Below are positions 23,096 to 33,171 of a stretch of DNA of 64,000 bases, in pieces. Location of the stretch: NCBI RefSeq assembly GCF_019279795.1, contig NC_056735.1, forward strand, positions 1,934,838,199 through 1,934,902,198. Direction: 5' to 3'. The stretch is from Protopterus annectens (Eukaryota; Chordata; Ceratodontiformes; Protopteridae). Position 1 is the first letter of the stretch, and each line of letters starts with the position of its first letter. The translations under genes and the position numbers were made by a program. The notes under the pieces are model-generated. The model was not told the origin of the DNA, made no database searches, and worked only from the letters and a program-made list of their open reading frames with translations.

Positions 23096-25440
23096 TAACC
23101 TAGCAGCTCTCAATTTTAAAACACTGCTAATATTAATATTCTCATTTAGACTGGGTCTCTTACCCGCGTCTAACCTGAGCTGCCATAAAAGTTCTCTGTA
23201 TTCCAATCTTGTCTCCCAGCTTCCACCCGAGGGTCTACCTCTATTTTCTCTAAAATCAAAAACTTTAAATTCATATTGGGGCATAAAAGGGAATGTTTGT
23301 AAAAGGCATTAGTCTCCTTCTTTTTACTAATGTCATAAAGATGTTCATAAATTCTTCTGTTTAAAGCCCTTTCTGTTTTCCCTACATAAAAACTAGAACA
23401 TGTGACACATGTCCCCAAATAAACTACCTTATTCGATTTGCAATTAAAATGTTCTACTGATCTTATATTAAATTTCCTAGAAGGAATAAACAATGAAGAG
23501 TTATTCAAAATAAATGCACATTGATTGCAAGAACCACATTTAAAAGTACCTTTCAACTTCATGTTGCCCCGTATAACCTCTCTGTTACCTCCTTCCAAAT
23601 AATCCTTAAGATTTAAATCCCTTTTTCTAATAAATCTTGGCTGGGCGGGAATATACTCAGAGACATCTTCATTTGATCTCAAAACGTGCCAACATTTTTT
23701 GATAATAGCTTCAATCTCAAATGATGTCTCAGAAAAGGTGTGAACAAACGCTCCATTAAAATCATTAGAACTAACGTTATCTACCTTTTCAGTAATATTT
23801 TCTTTAACTATCAATGGATAATATTTGATGTCTCTGTTGTCAATCACTTCCTTAATAATACCATCAATAAAATCACTTGGGTATTTCCTTTCCAAAAATA
23901 AGGTTTTAATAAAGGACATCTCATCTAAAAATTCTTCGAATCTACTCATCATTCTAGATGCCCTAATTAATTGTCCCTTCACAATCCCTCTCTTTTGAAA
24001 TAAGGGATGACCACTCTCAAAATACAGACACATATTTGAGAAGGTTTTTTTACGAAATATTCTTGATTGAAAACATTTTTTTAACCCATCTTTATATAAA
24101 GAAATATCCAAGTAATCTAATCTTTCCTCATTCAAATTCATAGTAAATTTTTAAAAAATCAGTTGTTTCATTAATATAACTAAAAAATATATTAAATTCT
24201 TCCTTAGTTCCTTTCCATAATAAACAAATATCATCCAAAAATCTACTGTATTGAACTAGATGTTTCATCCATGCCATTTCTAATATAAATTTCTTCTCCC
24301 AAAAATACAAAACACAATTTGCATATAATGGGGCACAAGCTGCCCCCATTGCTACACCTTTCTTTTGGTGATAATATTCAGCATTAAAATATACAAAATT
24401 GTTTTTGAGAACTGTTTCCATGAATTCCAGAACCAAATCAATAATTTTCCTGTCCAGTCTGGATTCAGCAACCAACACATTAGAAAACCATTCTAAACCT
24501 TTCTCATGGGGAATACATGGAAAGAGCTATGTGACATCTATTGTCACCATCAATAATTCTTTGTCAAATAATTTTTTGTTAGTCTTTCTTAAAAAGTCCC
24601 ACGAATCTTTGACAATATGCTGAATTGAATCAAGAAATGTTTTAACCATAGTATCCACAAATATGGCTAATGGCTCAGGAAATCCCCCAGCACCTGCTAC
24701 AATTGGCCTAAATTTAATGTTTTCAATCCCCTTATGGGTCTTTGGAATACCAAAAATTGTGGGTATTCTAGGTCGATCAACTTTCAAAAAATTATATAAT
24801 TTCTCATTAATTATTCCCTGTAACAAATGATCATACAAGTAATATTTTATTTTTCCATAAGCAATATTAATCTCATTTCGAGAAACAAGTTCATATTGAA
24901 CACTGTCATGGAGAATATTATGTAAAAAAACTTAATAATCCTCACTATACATCAAAACAACACCCCCCCCCCCTTATCAGGCTTCATAACTCTCACCTTA
25001 TTAAGTGTAAGAATGTCCAAAAGCTGCTTATCTTCTTCAGAGAAATTTTTAATATTCTCTTCTTCATAATGTCTGATAACCCTAATTTCTTTCTCAACTA
25101 GTTCTTCAAATGTCCTCAAAAGGGGGTGGGACGGAGGGTTAAAAATACTCTTCCTGACCAAATGGTCCTTAAACTGAGTTTGACCTTTAAAAAATATGTT
25201 CAGATTTAATTGTCTTAAGTACAATTTTAAATCAATAATAGTATTGGCAATCGAAGCAGGCTGTAGGGGAACAAAATGAAAACCTTTAGTAAATAAATTA
25301 AAGTATTGATCATTGATAGATAATTCCGTAAAATTAAAAATAGTAAAATATTCTTTTTGATAAACAACTTGCCTTCCTGCCTCAGTATCAAATACAGAAA
25401 CAGCGGGATTAATGTCCATACCATAATCCATATTAACTTA
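23080..25440 (-). pseudogene. PLE reverse transcriptase with GIY-YIG endonuclease, minus-strand copy
   Basis: Enzymatic part of a Neptune-type Penelope-like protein. Motifs in order on the minus strand: LFTKGFHFVP (about 25290), KPDKGGG (about 24965), IFGIPKTHKG and FRPIVAGAGG (about 24760-24700), MVTIDVT (about 24540), KKGVAMGAACAPLYAN (about 24350), SRFLDDICLLW (about 24240; catalytic FLDD), and LDYLDISLYKDG (about 24110). After these come a Cys-rich linker (CGSCNQC), VVYLGTCVTCSSFYVGKTERALNRRIYEHLYDI (GIY-YIG with Arg and Glu), and a C-terminal PSLNENINISS segment. PLE reverse transcriptase is telomerase-related; GIY-YIG nicks the target. The reading frame has a few breaks. Confidence 0.85.
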
Positions 25441-25551
25441 AAATTCCATCACTTGTTCCAGTTTCTCCCCTGAAAATTGTTCCCTCCCCCCGACTGTAAA
25501 AATCCTGAAAGGATGCGTTTCTATTTTTCTCCGCTAACCTTTCACTCCTTC

Positions 25552-26604
25552 TCAGTTCTTGTGGTTCACTAGAAAAGTTATTGTTATTTGTGAAATATTA
25601 ACTGGTGCATTGTTGTCGTTGTTTCCTTGAAAAACATTATCAAATACCTTGGGTTGTCTCATAAAATTAGGTAATGGGTATGCTCTCCCTTCACGATACT
25701 CTACTAAATCCCTTTCCAGTTTACGAATCTTCCTGTTCACAATTTTATTACAGTACTGATCTACCTGTCTAAAAACTTCCTCATATCTCCCCTTCTCCTT
25801 TGCTAACATTTTGTCATTAAAAAATGCCTGATTAAATTGATTCAATTCCTTTAAAAGGTTTTCACCTTTATTTTCATATTCCCTAATCATGAGGTTCATA
25901 ACCTCAATACCTGCTTTATTAAAAATTTCCATTAACTGTTGGTGTAAAAGACTATCTGGTTTTACATTGTGAGGGTATTTAAAAAACCTCAAACCTTTGG
26001 GTACCCGATTCACATGCACACATTGTTTTAAATAGTCTATTTCCAATTGATTAGACTTAAATAAATATAACTTATCACTAAAATTCTTAAAATGGTCTTT
26101 AAAATTATCTACATTGTTAGAAGACATACCTTGAACAAAATTAAATCTCTTAGTAGTCCAGGTCTCATAATTTAATTCAATATGATTATTAATGTTCAAA
26201 GATTGTCCTGTTGTAGCACAATTTCTCGCCGACATAGAAGTTGTGTTACCATTGTAACTCCCAGTACAAAAGTTCAAACTATTATCAGCTTGGTTAGAAG
26301 ATGCCAGTCTACTTCCCTCAAGTTCAAATCCTTGATTTGGCGCTCTTTCTCTACGCCCGTAAACATTGTCCAAAAATTGTTGTTGGTTGCCAGGGAGACC
26401 AGTTCCAGCTTCCTGTCCAGCGTCTCCCAAGGCATTCATTAACTTCGTCAGCAAAGCCAAAACTTTCTTGAACTCTGACCTAGTGACCGGTGTATTATCC
26501 TGAATGTCATCTTTGGCATTGTCTCTAAAAACCAAGGGAGTATCCTCTAAGTTGTCGGTTCCCTGCTCACCGGCCATACGGAACTCAGAACAAAAACTCA
26601 ACAA
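25552..26604 (-). CDS. PLE N-terminal/ORF1-like protein, minus-strand copy
   Basis: A frame of 350 codons upstream of the reverse transcriptase. The N-terminal third is acidic and low-complexity. The middle contains WTTKRFNFVQGM...YLKQCVHVNRVPKGLRFFKYPHNV, a segment I associate with N-terminal regions of vertebrate PLEs. The C-terminal third is Lys/Glu/Gln-rich and predicted helical or coiled coil (NQFNQAFFNDKMLAKEKGRYEEVFRQV...RKLERDLVEYREG). Its end matches the start of the plus-strand copy (27269 on). The function is not established; a nucleic-acid-binding or multimerising role is only inference. A closely following frame leads into the RT. Confidence 0.65.
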   Translation of the reverse strand: MLSFCSEFRMAGEQGTDNLEDTPLVFRDNAKDDIQDNTPVTRSEFKKVLALLTKLMNALGDAGQEAGTGLPGNQQQFLDNVYGRRERAPNQGFELEGSRLASSNQADNSLNFCTGSYNGNTTSMSARNCATTGQSLNINNHIELNYETWTTKRFNFVQGMSSNNVDNFKDHFKNFSDKLYLFKSNQLEIDYLKQCVHVNRVPKGLRFFKYPHNVKPDSLLHQQLMEIFNKAGIEVMNLMIREYENKGENLLKELNQFNQAFFNDKMLAKEKGRYEEVFRQVDQYCNKIVNRKIRKLERDLVEYREGRAYPLPNFMRQPKVFDNVFQGNNDNNAPVNISQITITFLVNHKN

Positions 26605-27248
26605 TAAAAACTGAAAAACCAGAAACTCTGGCTGAGCAGCAAAACCAACAGCTTCATAAAACCTTAAAAATAGTCATACTCTGAAGCTTAATGTCCTTTA
26701 ATTCCAGAAATGGACAGCCACAATAAATCCACAATACCGCAAAGAAAGTACAACGAAAATACTGTTAAGCGCTTTCTCCCAGCTTTAATACCAGGCTTCC
26801 TCAGAACATTTCATTTCCTCTCCCCAATGGGTTTAAATACCCAACTGATAAAATCACATGTTTACAGTTCAATGACGAAAATTTCGTCATACACCACAAA
26901 CATAAATATAAATTGTAACACGCTGTCTGTTACTTTCATAAGACAATACATAAAACATAAAACTAAATACACAAGACCTGGACTGCACCAAACATTTTTA
27001 CTAAAATGTTGTATTATATTCTTTACTAAAATTATATATGTATTTGCATCCTATACTGTCTATTAATTAAAACAGTGTATACATAGGACAATTTATATGT
27101 TAATTACAAAGTAATAAATAAGATATTATTTTGTAATTCTTTACAATAAAAACTTTTAATAAAACTTTTTTTAAAAGTGAACCTTCAAAATGTTGATGTA
27201 CCCCTACATCTTTAAAACTTATACAAATGTAAAAATGTAAAATTTAAT
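26600..27248 (-). repeat. PLE pseudo-LTR B
   Basis: Direct repeat of pseudo-LTR A, sharing CAGCAAAACCAACAGCTTC and CATACACCACAAACATAAAT with it. It lacks the inner 170 bp or so of A and C, as expected for the truncated 3' end of an upstream unit. Ends at the junction with the plus-strand copy (27249-27268). Confidence 0.8.
26763..26811 (-). ncRNA. Hammerhead-like motif in pseudo-LTR B
   Basis: Minus strand: TGTT, CTGAGGA core, stem CCTGG with loop TATTAAAG and CTGGG, GAAA, stem III AGC/GCT with no loop, T, then AACA that pairs with TGTT as stem I. All universal core bases (CUGANGA, GAA) are present. Very short stem III is a known trait of hammerheads in Penelope-like elements. Confidence 0.6.
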
Positions 27249-27268
27249 TAATAAACAATAATAATAAA

Positions 27269-29912
27269 TGTGTGAACAGGAAGATTCGTAAACTGGAAAA
27301 GGATTTAGTAGAGTATCGTGAAGTGAGAGCATACCCATTACCTAATTTTATGAGACAACCCAAGGTATTTGATAATGGTTTTCAAGGAAACAACGACAAC
27401 AATACACCAGTTAATTACACAAATAACAATAACTTTTCTAGTGAACCACAAGAACTGAGAAGGAGTGAAAGGTTAGCGGAGAAAAATAGAAACGCATCCT
27501 TTCAGGATTTTTACAATCGGGGGGAGGGGACAGTTTTCAAGGGAGAAACTGGAACAAGTGACGGAATTTGAAGTTAATATGAATTATGGTATGGACATTA
27601 ATCCCGCTTTTTCTGTATATGATACTGAGGCAGGAAGGCAAGTTGTTTATCAAAAATAAAATTTTACTATTTTTAATTTTACGGAATTGTCTATCAATGA
27701 TCACTACTTTAATTTATTTACTAAAGGTTTTCATTTTGTTCCCCTATGGCCTGCTTCGATTGCCAATACTATTATTGATTTAAAATTGTTCTTAAGACAA
27801 TTAAATCTGAACATATATTTTAAAGGTCAAACTCAGGTTAAGGACCATTTGGTCAGGAAGAGTATTTTTAACCCTCCTTCCCACCCCCTTTTGAGGACAT
27901 TTGAAGAACTAGTTGAGAGAGAAATTAGGGTTATCAGACATTATGAAGAAGAAAATATTAAAAATTCCTCTGAAGAAGATAAGGAGCTTTTGGACATTCT
28001 TACACTTAATAAGGTGAGAGTTATGAAGCCTGATAAGGGGGGGGGGTTGTTTTGATGTATAGTGAGGATTATGAAGTTGTTTTACATAATATTCTCCATG
28101 ACAGTGTTCAATATGAACTTGTTTCTCGAAATGAGATTAATATTGCTTATGGAAAAATAAAATATTACTTGTATGATCATTTGTTACAGGGAATAATTAA
28201 TGAGAAATTATATAATTTTTTGAAAGTTGATTGACCTAGAATACCCACAATTTTTGGTATTCCAAAGACCCATAAGGGGATTGAAAACATTAAATTTAGG
28301 CCAATTGTAGCAGGTGCTGGGGGGATTACGGAGCCATTAGCCATATTTGAGGATACTATGGTTAAAAAATTTCTTGATTCAATTCAGCATATTGTCAAAG
28401 ATTTGTGGGACTTTTTAAGAAAGACTAACAAAAAATTATTTGACAAAGAATTATTGATGGTGACAATAGATGTCACAGAGCTCTTTCCGAGTATTCCCCA
28501 TGAGAAAGGTTTAGAATAGTTTTCTAATGTGTTGGTTGCTGAATCCGGACTGGACGGGAAAATTATTGATTTGGTTCTGGAATTCATGGAAACAGTTCTC
28601 AAAAACAATTTTGTATATTTTAATGCTGAATATTATCACCAAAAGAAAGGTGTAGCAATGGGGGCAGCTTGTGTCCCCTTATATGCAAATTGTGTTTTGT
28701 ATTTTTGGGAGAAGAAATTTATATTAGAAACGGCATGGATGAAACATCTAGTTCAATACAGCAGATTTTTGGATGATATTTGTTTATTATGGAAAGGAAC
28801 TAAGGAAGAATTTAATATAATTTTTAGTTATATTAACGAAACAACTGAATTTTTTAAATTTACTATGAATTTGAATGAGGAAAGATTAGATTACTTGGAT
28901 ATTTCTTTATATAAAGATGGGTTAAAAAACTGTTTTCAATCAAGAATATTTCGTAAAAAACCTTCTCAAATATGTATCTACATTTTGAGAGTGGTCATCC
29001 CTTATTTCAAAAGAGAGGGATTGTGAAGGGACAATTAATTAGGGCATCTAGAATGACGAGTAGATTCGAAGAATTTTTAGAAGAGGTGTCCTTTATTAAA
29101 ACCTTATTTTTGGAAAGGAAATACCCAAGTGATTTTATTGATGGTATTATTAAGGAAGTGATTGACAACAGAGACATCAAATATTATCCATTGATAGGTA
29201 AAGAAAATATTACTGAAAAGGTAGATAACGTTAGTTCTAATGATTTTAATGGAGCATTTGTTCACACCTTTTCTGAGACATCACTTGAGATTGAAGCTAT
29301 TATCAAAAAATTTTGGCACGTTTTGAGATCAAATTAAGATGTGTCTGAGTATATTCACACCCAGCCAAGATTTTTAGAAAAAGGGATTTAAATCTTAAGG
29401 ATTACTTGGAAAGAGGTAATAGAGAGGTTATACGGGGCAACATGAAGTTGAAAGGTACTTTTAAATGTGGTTCTTGCAATCAATGTGCATTTATTTTGAA
29501 TAAGTCTTCGTTGTTTATTCCTTGTAGGAAATTTAATATAAGATCAGTAGAACATTTTAATTGCAAATCGCATAAGGTAGTTTATTTGGGGACATGTGTC
29601 ACATGTTCGAGTTTTTATGTAGGGAAAACAGAAAGGGCGTTAAACAGAAAAATTTATGAACATCTTTATGACATTAGTAAAAAGAAGGAGACTAATGCCT
29701 TTTACAAACATTCCCTTTTATGCCCCAATATGAATTTAAAGTTTTTGGTTTTAGAGCAAATAGAGGTAGACTCTTGGGGTGGAAGTTGGGATACAAGATT
29801 GGAATACAGAGAAGTTTTATGGCAGCTCAGGTTAGACATGGGTAAGAGTCCTGGTCTAAATGAGAATATTAATATTAGCAGTGTTTTAAAATTGAGAGCT
29901 GCTAGGTTATAG
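27269..29912 (+). pseudogene. PLE protein, 5'-truncated plus-strand copy
   Basis: Starts within the last part of the N-terminal region (VNRKIRKLEKDLVEYREV) and runs through the reverse transcriptase (LFTKGFHFVP about 27715; KPDKGGG about 28030; IPKTHKG about 28262; GVAMGAAC about 28650; SRFLDDICLLW about 28760) to the GIY-YIG (VVYLGTCVTCSSFYVGKTERALNRKIYEHLYDI, about 29577-29680) and the PGLNENINISSVLKLRAARL end. It is head-to-head with the minus-strand copy and nearly identical to it over the shared part. Broken at several points. Confidence 0.85.
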
Positions 29913-30733
29913 GTATGTTATTAGTGTAATTACTCTTGTCAGAATTTTGTTCTCACCCCTCGGTGTTGTTTACCATCACCCCCCCCCCCATTTTCACGAG
30001 TTTTCACCTTTTTTACCTTTTCTATGAGTTTTACTAATTTTCATTGGGGTTTTTTTTTTCCTTGTAATTTTGAGTTACATTTTACATTTTTACATCTGTA
30101 TAAGTTTTAAAGATGTAGGGGTACGTCAACATTTTTAAGGTTCATTTTTACAAAAAGTTTTATTAAAAGTTTTTATTGTAAAGAATTACAAAATAATATC
30201 TTATTCATTAGTTTGTAATTAACATATAAATTGTCCTATGTATACACTGTTTTAATTAATAGACAGTGTAGGATGCAAATACATATATAATTTTAGTAAA
30301 GAATATAATATAACATTTTAGTAAAAATGTTTGGTGCAGTCCAGGTCTCGTGTATTTAGTTTTATGTTTTATGTATTGTCTTATGAAAGTAACAAACAGC
30401 GTGTTACAATTTATATTTATGTCTGTGGTGTATGACGAAATTTTCATCATTGAACTGTGAACATGTGATTTTATCAATTGGGTATTTAAACCCATTGGAG
30501 ATAGGAAATGAAATGTTCTGAGGAAGCCTGGTATTAAAGCCGGGAGAAAGAGCTTAACAGTATTTTCGTTGTACTTTCTTTGCGGTATTGTGGATTTATT
30601 GTGGCTGTCCGTTTTTGGAATTAAAGTACATTAAGCTTCAGAGTACAACTATTTTTAAGGTTTTACGAAACTGTTGGTTTTGCTGCTCAGCCGGAGTTTC
30701 TGTTTTTTCAGTTTTTATTGTTGTGTTTTTGTT
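29913..30733 (+). repeat. PLE pseudo-LTR C (inverted)
   Basis: 3' region of the plus-strand copy, inverted relative to A and B, ending next to the right target duplication. Contains the hammerhead-like motif at 30514-30559. Confidence 0.8.
30514..30559 (+). ncRNA. Hammerhead-like motif in pseudo-LTR C
   Basis: TGTT, CTGAGGA (30518-30524), stem CCTGG (30527-30531) with CCGGG (30540-30544), GAAA (30546-30549), GAGCTT, then AACA pairing with TGTT. The core is intact; stem III differs from copy B by one base (GCGC to GAGC). Confidence 0.6.
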
Positions 30734-30748
30734 GAGAGTCAGGATGTG

Positions 30749-30870
30749 TCTATACATGCATGCATCAGGTGCTGTCCCCCCACCTCAAATGGATGCATGT
30801 TCATGTACACCCTTCTACAGAACACAGTCTGTGAGGAGCATATGATGAAGTGTATATTCAACTGTGTCAG
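30749..30870 (-). mobile_element. Decayed CR1 copy (right part)
   Basis: Faint continuation of the CR1 copy cut at 22283. Weak similarity to 17200-17300 of the intact element (CAGGTGCTGTCCCCCCACC against the GAGGCACCACC region). Given mainly because the 15-bp duplication shows that the two flanks were once joined. Confidence 0.35.
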
Positions 30871-31670
30871 GAAGGTGTATGGGCTGAGTCACGCAATATG
30901 CAATTTGTGATGTTGTCACAGCCGATTGATTCTGTTTGATAGGCCTGGAAGAAGGTAAGACAGTGCATATTAGCTATCCTAATCTGGTCTAGGTTTTGGA
31001 CACAATCCCCCATGCCGGTATCATTAAGAAACTCACCTAGCTGGGGATTAACCATTATGTCACTAGGGTAAATAATTGGCAAACTGACAGAATACATACT
31101 GTGAAAGATGGTGAATCAACCTGTACCAGTAGAACTGTCACCATTGGTGTACCCAGGGATCTGTGCTTGGCCCTTTACTGTTTGGACTCTGTTTCTTGAC
31201 AGTTCAGGCTAAAGTATATGGCCATTGGCTTACCATATTTGCTGATTCTTACATACAGGGTTCAATCATTAAGTCCGCCTATGATGACAACATACTAGAG
31301 GATGAGCTAGCACAGACAAGTGGTTGGTGACAAAGCCACATGGTCTACAAATAAATGCAAAAATGTGTCATTATTTTGTCCTTCTGCAAAGTGAAATTCC
31401 ATGCTAATTATGGCATTGACAACAGTCCTGCTGTGCTGAAACACAGTGATACAAGCACTGAGAACACATGTAGATAGCAATCTGAACTTTGACCACCAAG
31501 TGTCCACACTGGAACTGAAAGCCTATGTTGTGTACATTGTAAGTCACACCGTTGTATTCAGAGATGAGGGTTATATTACTGCAGTGTATACAACCACAAA
31601 TAATTCCAAGAAGAAGAAACTGTGACAGGATCCAATCTTTAAATAAAACCACTTATTTATTAGTAAACTA

Positions 31671-31713
31671 GTGTTGAGTGCTTTCATCTACAATACATAG
31701 ATTTCATCAGAAC
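31671..31713 (-). ncRNA. Hammerhead-like motif, left arm
   Basis: Mirror copy of the right-arm motif. On the minus strand it reads CTGATGA, stem ATCTAT/GTAGAT, GAAAGCACTCAACA. Confidence 0.6.
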
Positions 31714-31714
31714 A

Positions 31715-31757
31715 GTTCTGATGAAATCTACGTATTGTAGATGAAAGCACTCAACAT
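31715..31757 (+). ncRNA. Hammerhead-like motif, right arm
   Basis: GTT, CTGATGA (31718-31724), a perfect 6-bp stem ATCTAC/GTAGAT, GAAA (31743-31746), GCACTC, then AAC pairing with the GTT before the core. Core bases are canonical. The best-formed motif in the window. Confidence 0.65.
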
Positions 31758-32139
31758 TTGTTTTATTAGTTAAAATAAATAAGTGGTTTTATTTAAAGAT
31801 TGGATCCTGTCACAGTTTCTTCTTCTTGGAATTATTTGTGGTTGTAGACGTTGGGGAAGTGCTTGGATTCCTTGACGTGTTCGCTCGTGATTACTGCAGT
31901 GTAGTCGAACCTAATCTGAACACTAATAGAGTATACTGCTCTTTTTTGCATGTACCTCACCAGACACATGCAGCACCTGGAGAAATGGCAGGGCCTGCAA
32001 ACCTTGCCATGATGTATGTGGATAGACTGAAAACCATACCACAGTAATCTGTATCGTATAGGATGTGGTGACTTCTGCCTGGCCTCCAGGTCAGTCTTTG
32101 ACCCTGCCTTGGTGGGAATAGTGCACTTCCACAAATCAG

Positions 32140-33171
32140 ATATAGCTGATGACATCAGCAGTGTCTGTTGAGAAGACAGTGCCCCACATGCTGATGTAAA
32201 AGGCACTCGGTAATGTCAAGCAAGTATACACACACCCCAGTTGACTGCAGTGAGAACAGATCCCCATACTTATCTAATTATACTGACTACAGACTGTCTC
32301 AGACAACACCTTATAGCTGATGACATCAGCAGTTTCAGGTGCGGAAAATATGGAAATAGCAGTGTCCCACATGCTGGTGTGAAAGGCTCCCTGTAATGTC
32401 AAGCAAGTACACGAACACATAAACACACACATGCGCACGTATACCCCAGTTGATTGCAGTGAGAACAGAACCCCTACCTAGGTACACTAACTACAGAACT
32501 CTGCAGTTAAGGTAATTTCAATAGCACAAGTCTGCTTTTTACAAGGCTGCAGGACAACTTATAGTGGATGACATCAGCAGTGCATGTTGGAGAGAAGATG
32601 TTGGCATTCCTGCATGAAATGTATATGTAGGCATATGCAAGTGTTAAAATACTGTCAATTCATGGGATTGGAGTGGTAACTGTAGGATGCATACATATGC
32701 TTTTCTGGCTAGACACACACAGAGTTGACTGCAGTGAGAACACAACCCCTACCTATCTAGGTACATAGATGACAAAGCTCAATAATTTATGCAAGCATCA
32801 CAGCACAAGTCTGACTTTTATAAGGCTGCAGGACAACTTAAAGTGGATGACATCAGTAGTGCATGTAGCAGAGAAGATGGTGGAACGCCTGCATGAAATG
32901 GATGTGTAGGTATGTGCAAGTGTCAAAATACTGTCAAATCATAAGATTGGAGTGGTAACTGTAGGATACACACTTATACTCTTCTGGCTAGACACATACA
33001 GTGGACTGTACTGAGAACAGAGTCCCACCTATCTAAGTACACATACTACAGAGCTCAGTGCTTTACTTAAGCACCACAGCACAAGTCTTACTTTTATAAG
33101 GCTGCAGGACAACTTCTAGTGGATGACATCAGCAGTGCATGAAGGAGAGAAGATGTTGGCAAGCCTGCATA
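32140..33171. repeat. Tandem array, about 277-bp unit
   Basis: The phrase GATGACATCAGCAG recurs at 32148, 32319, 32567, 32846 and 33122, giving spacings of 171, 248, 279 and 276 bp. Other phrases recur in the same order (GACTGCAGTGAGAACA, AGGCTGCAGGACAACTT, GATTGGAGTGGTAACTGTAGG). The two right-hand units are full length and similar; the left ones are shortened and more diverged. The array ends at the CR1 tail. Confidence 0.8.

Larger units (their letters stand above)
22299..30733. mobile_element. Composite Penelope-like element, head-to-head copies, 8.4 kb
   Basis: The whole block lies between direct copies of GAGAGTCAGGATGTG (22284-22298 and 30734-30748), so it behaves as a single insertion. 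It contains pseudo-LTR A (22299-23095), a minus-strand copy with N-terminal region, reverse transcriptase and GIY-YIG (23080-26604), pseudo-LTR B in the same orientation (about 26600-27248), a 5'-truncated plus-strand copy (27269-29912), and pseudo-LTR C, inverted (29913-30733). An upstream partial unit plus an inverted 5'-truncated unit is an arrangement known for Penelope elements. The copies are very similar by eye, so the insertion is rather young. Each copy has a few breaks. Confidence 0.85.
31589..31889. mobile_element. Palindromic Penelope-like insert, 0.3 kb
   Basis: A near-perfect inverted repeat (31589-31846, arms about 128 bp, centre at about 31713-31718) plus 43 bp of single-copy sequence (31847-31889). 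ATTACTGCAGTGTA flanks it at 31575-31588 and 31890-31903 (14-bp target duplication). Each arm carries a hammerhead-like motif pointing away from the centre. No coding sequence. I interpret it as two inverted PLE pseudo-LTR ends inserted as one unit into a CR1 remnant. Confidence 0.7.
30900..32060 (+). mobile_element. Decayed CR1 copy, plus strand, interrupted by palindromic insert
   Basis: Plus-strand CR1 ORF2 remnant. The segment TTTTGGACACAATCCCCCATG...TCATTAAGAAACTCACC (about 30990-31038) reads like DTIPHAGIIKKLT of motif A. GTACCTCACCAGACACATGC (about 31950) corresponds to the 16290-16360 part of the intact copy. Stops and indels throughout. Split by the insert at 31589-31889. Confidence 0.65.

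Noticed and set aside
32140-33171. CRISPR-like array
   Set aside because: The units are about 277 bp, diverged and in a vertebrate-type repeat context. No short identical repeats with unique spacers.
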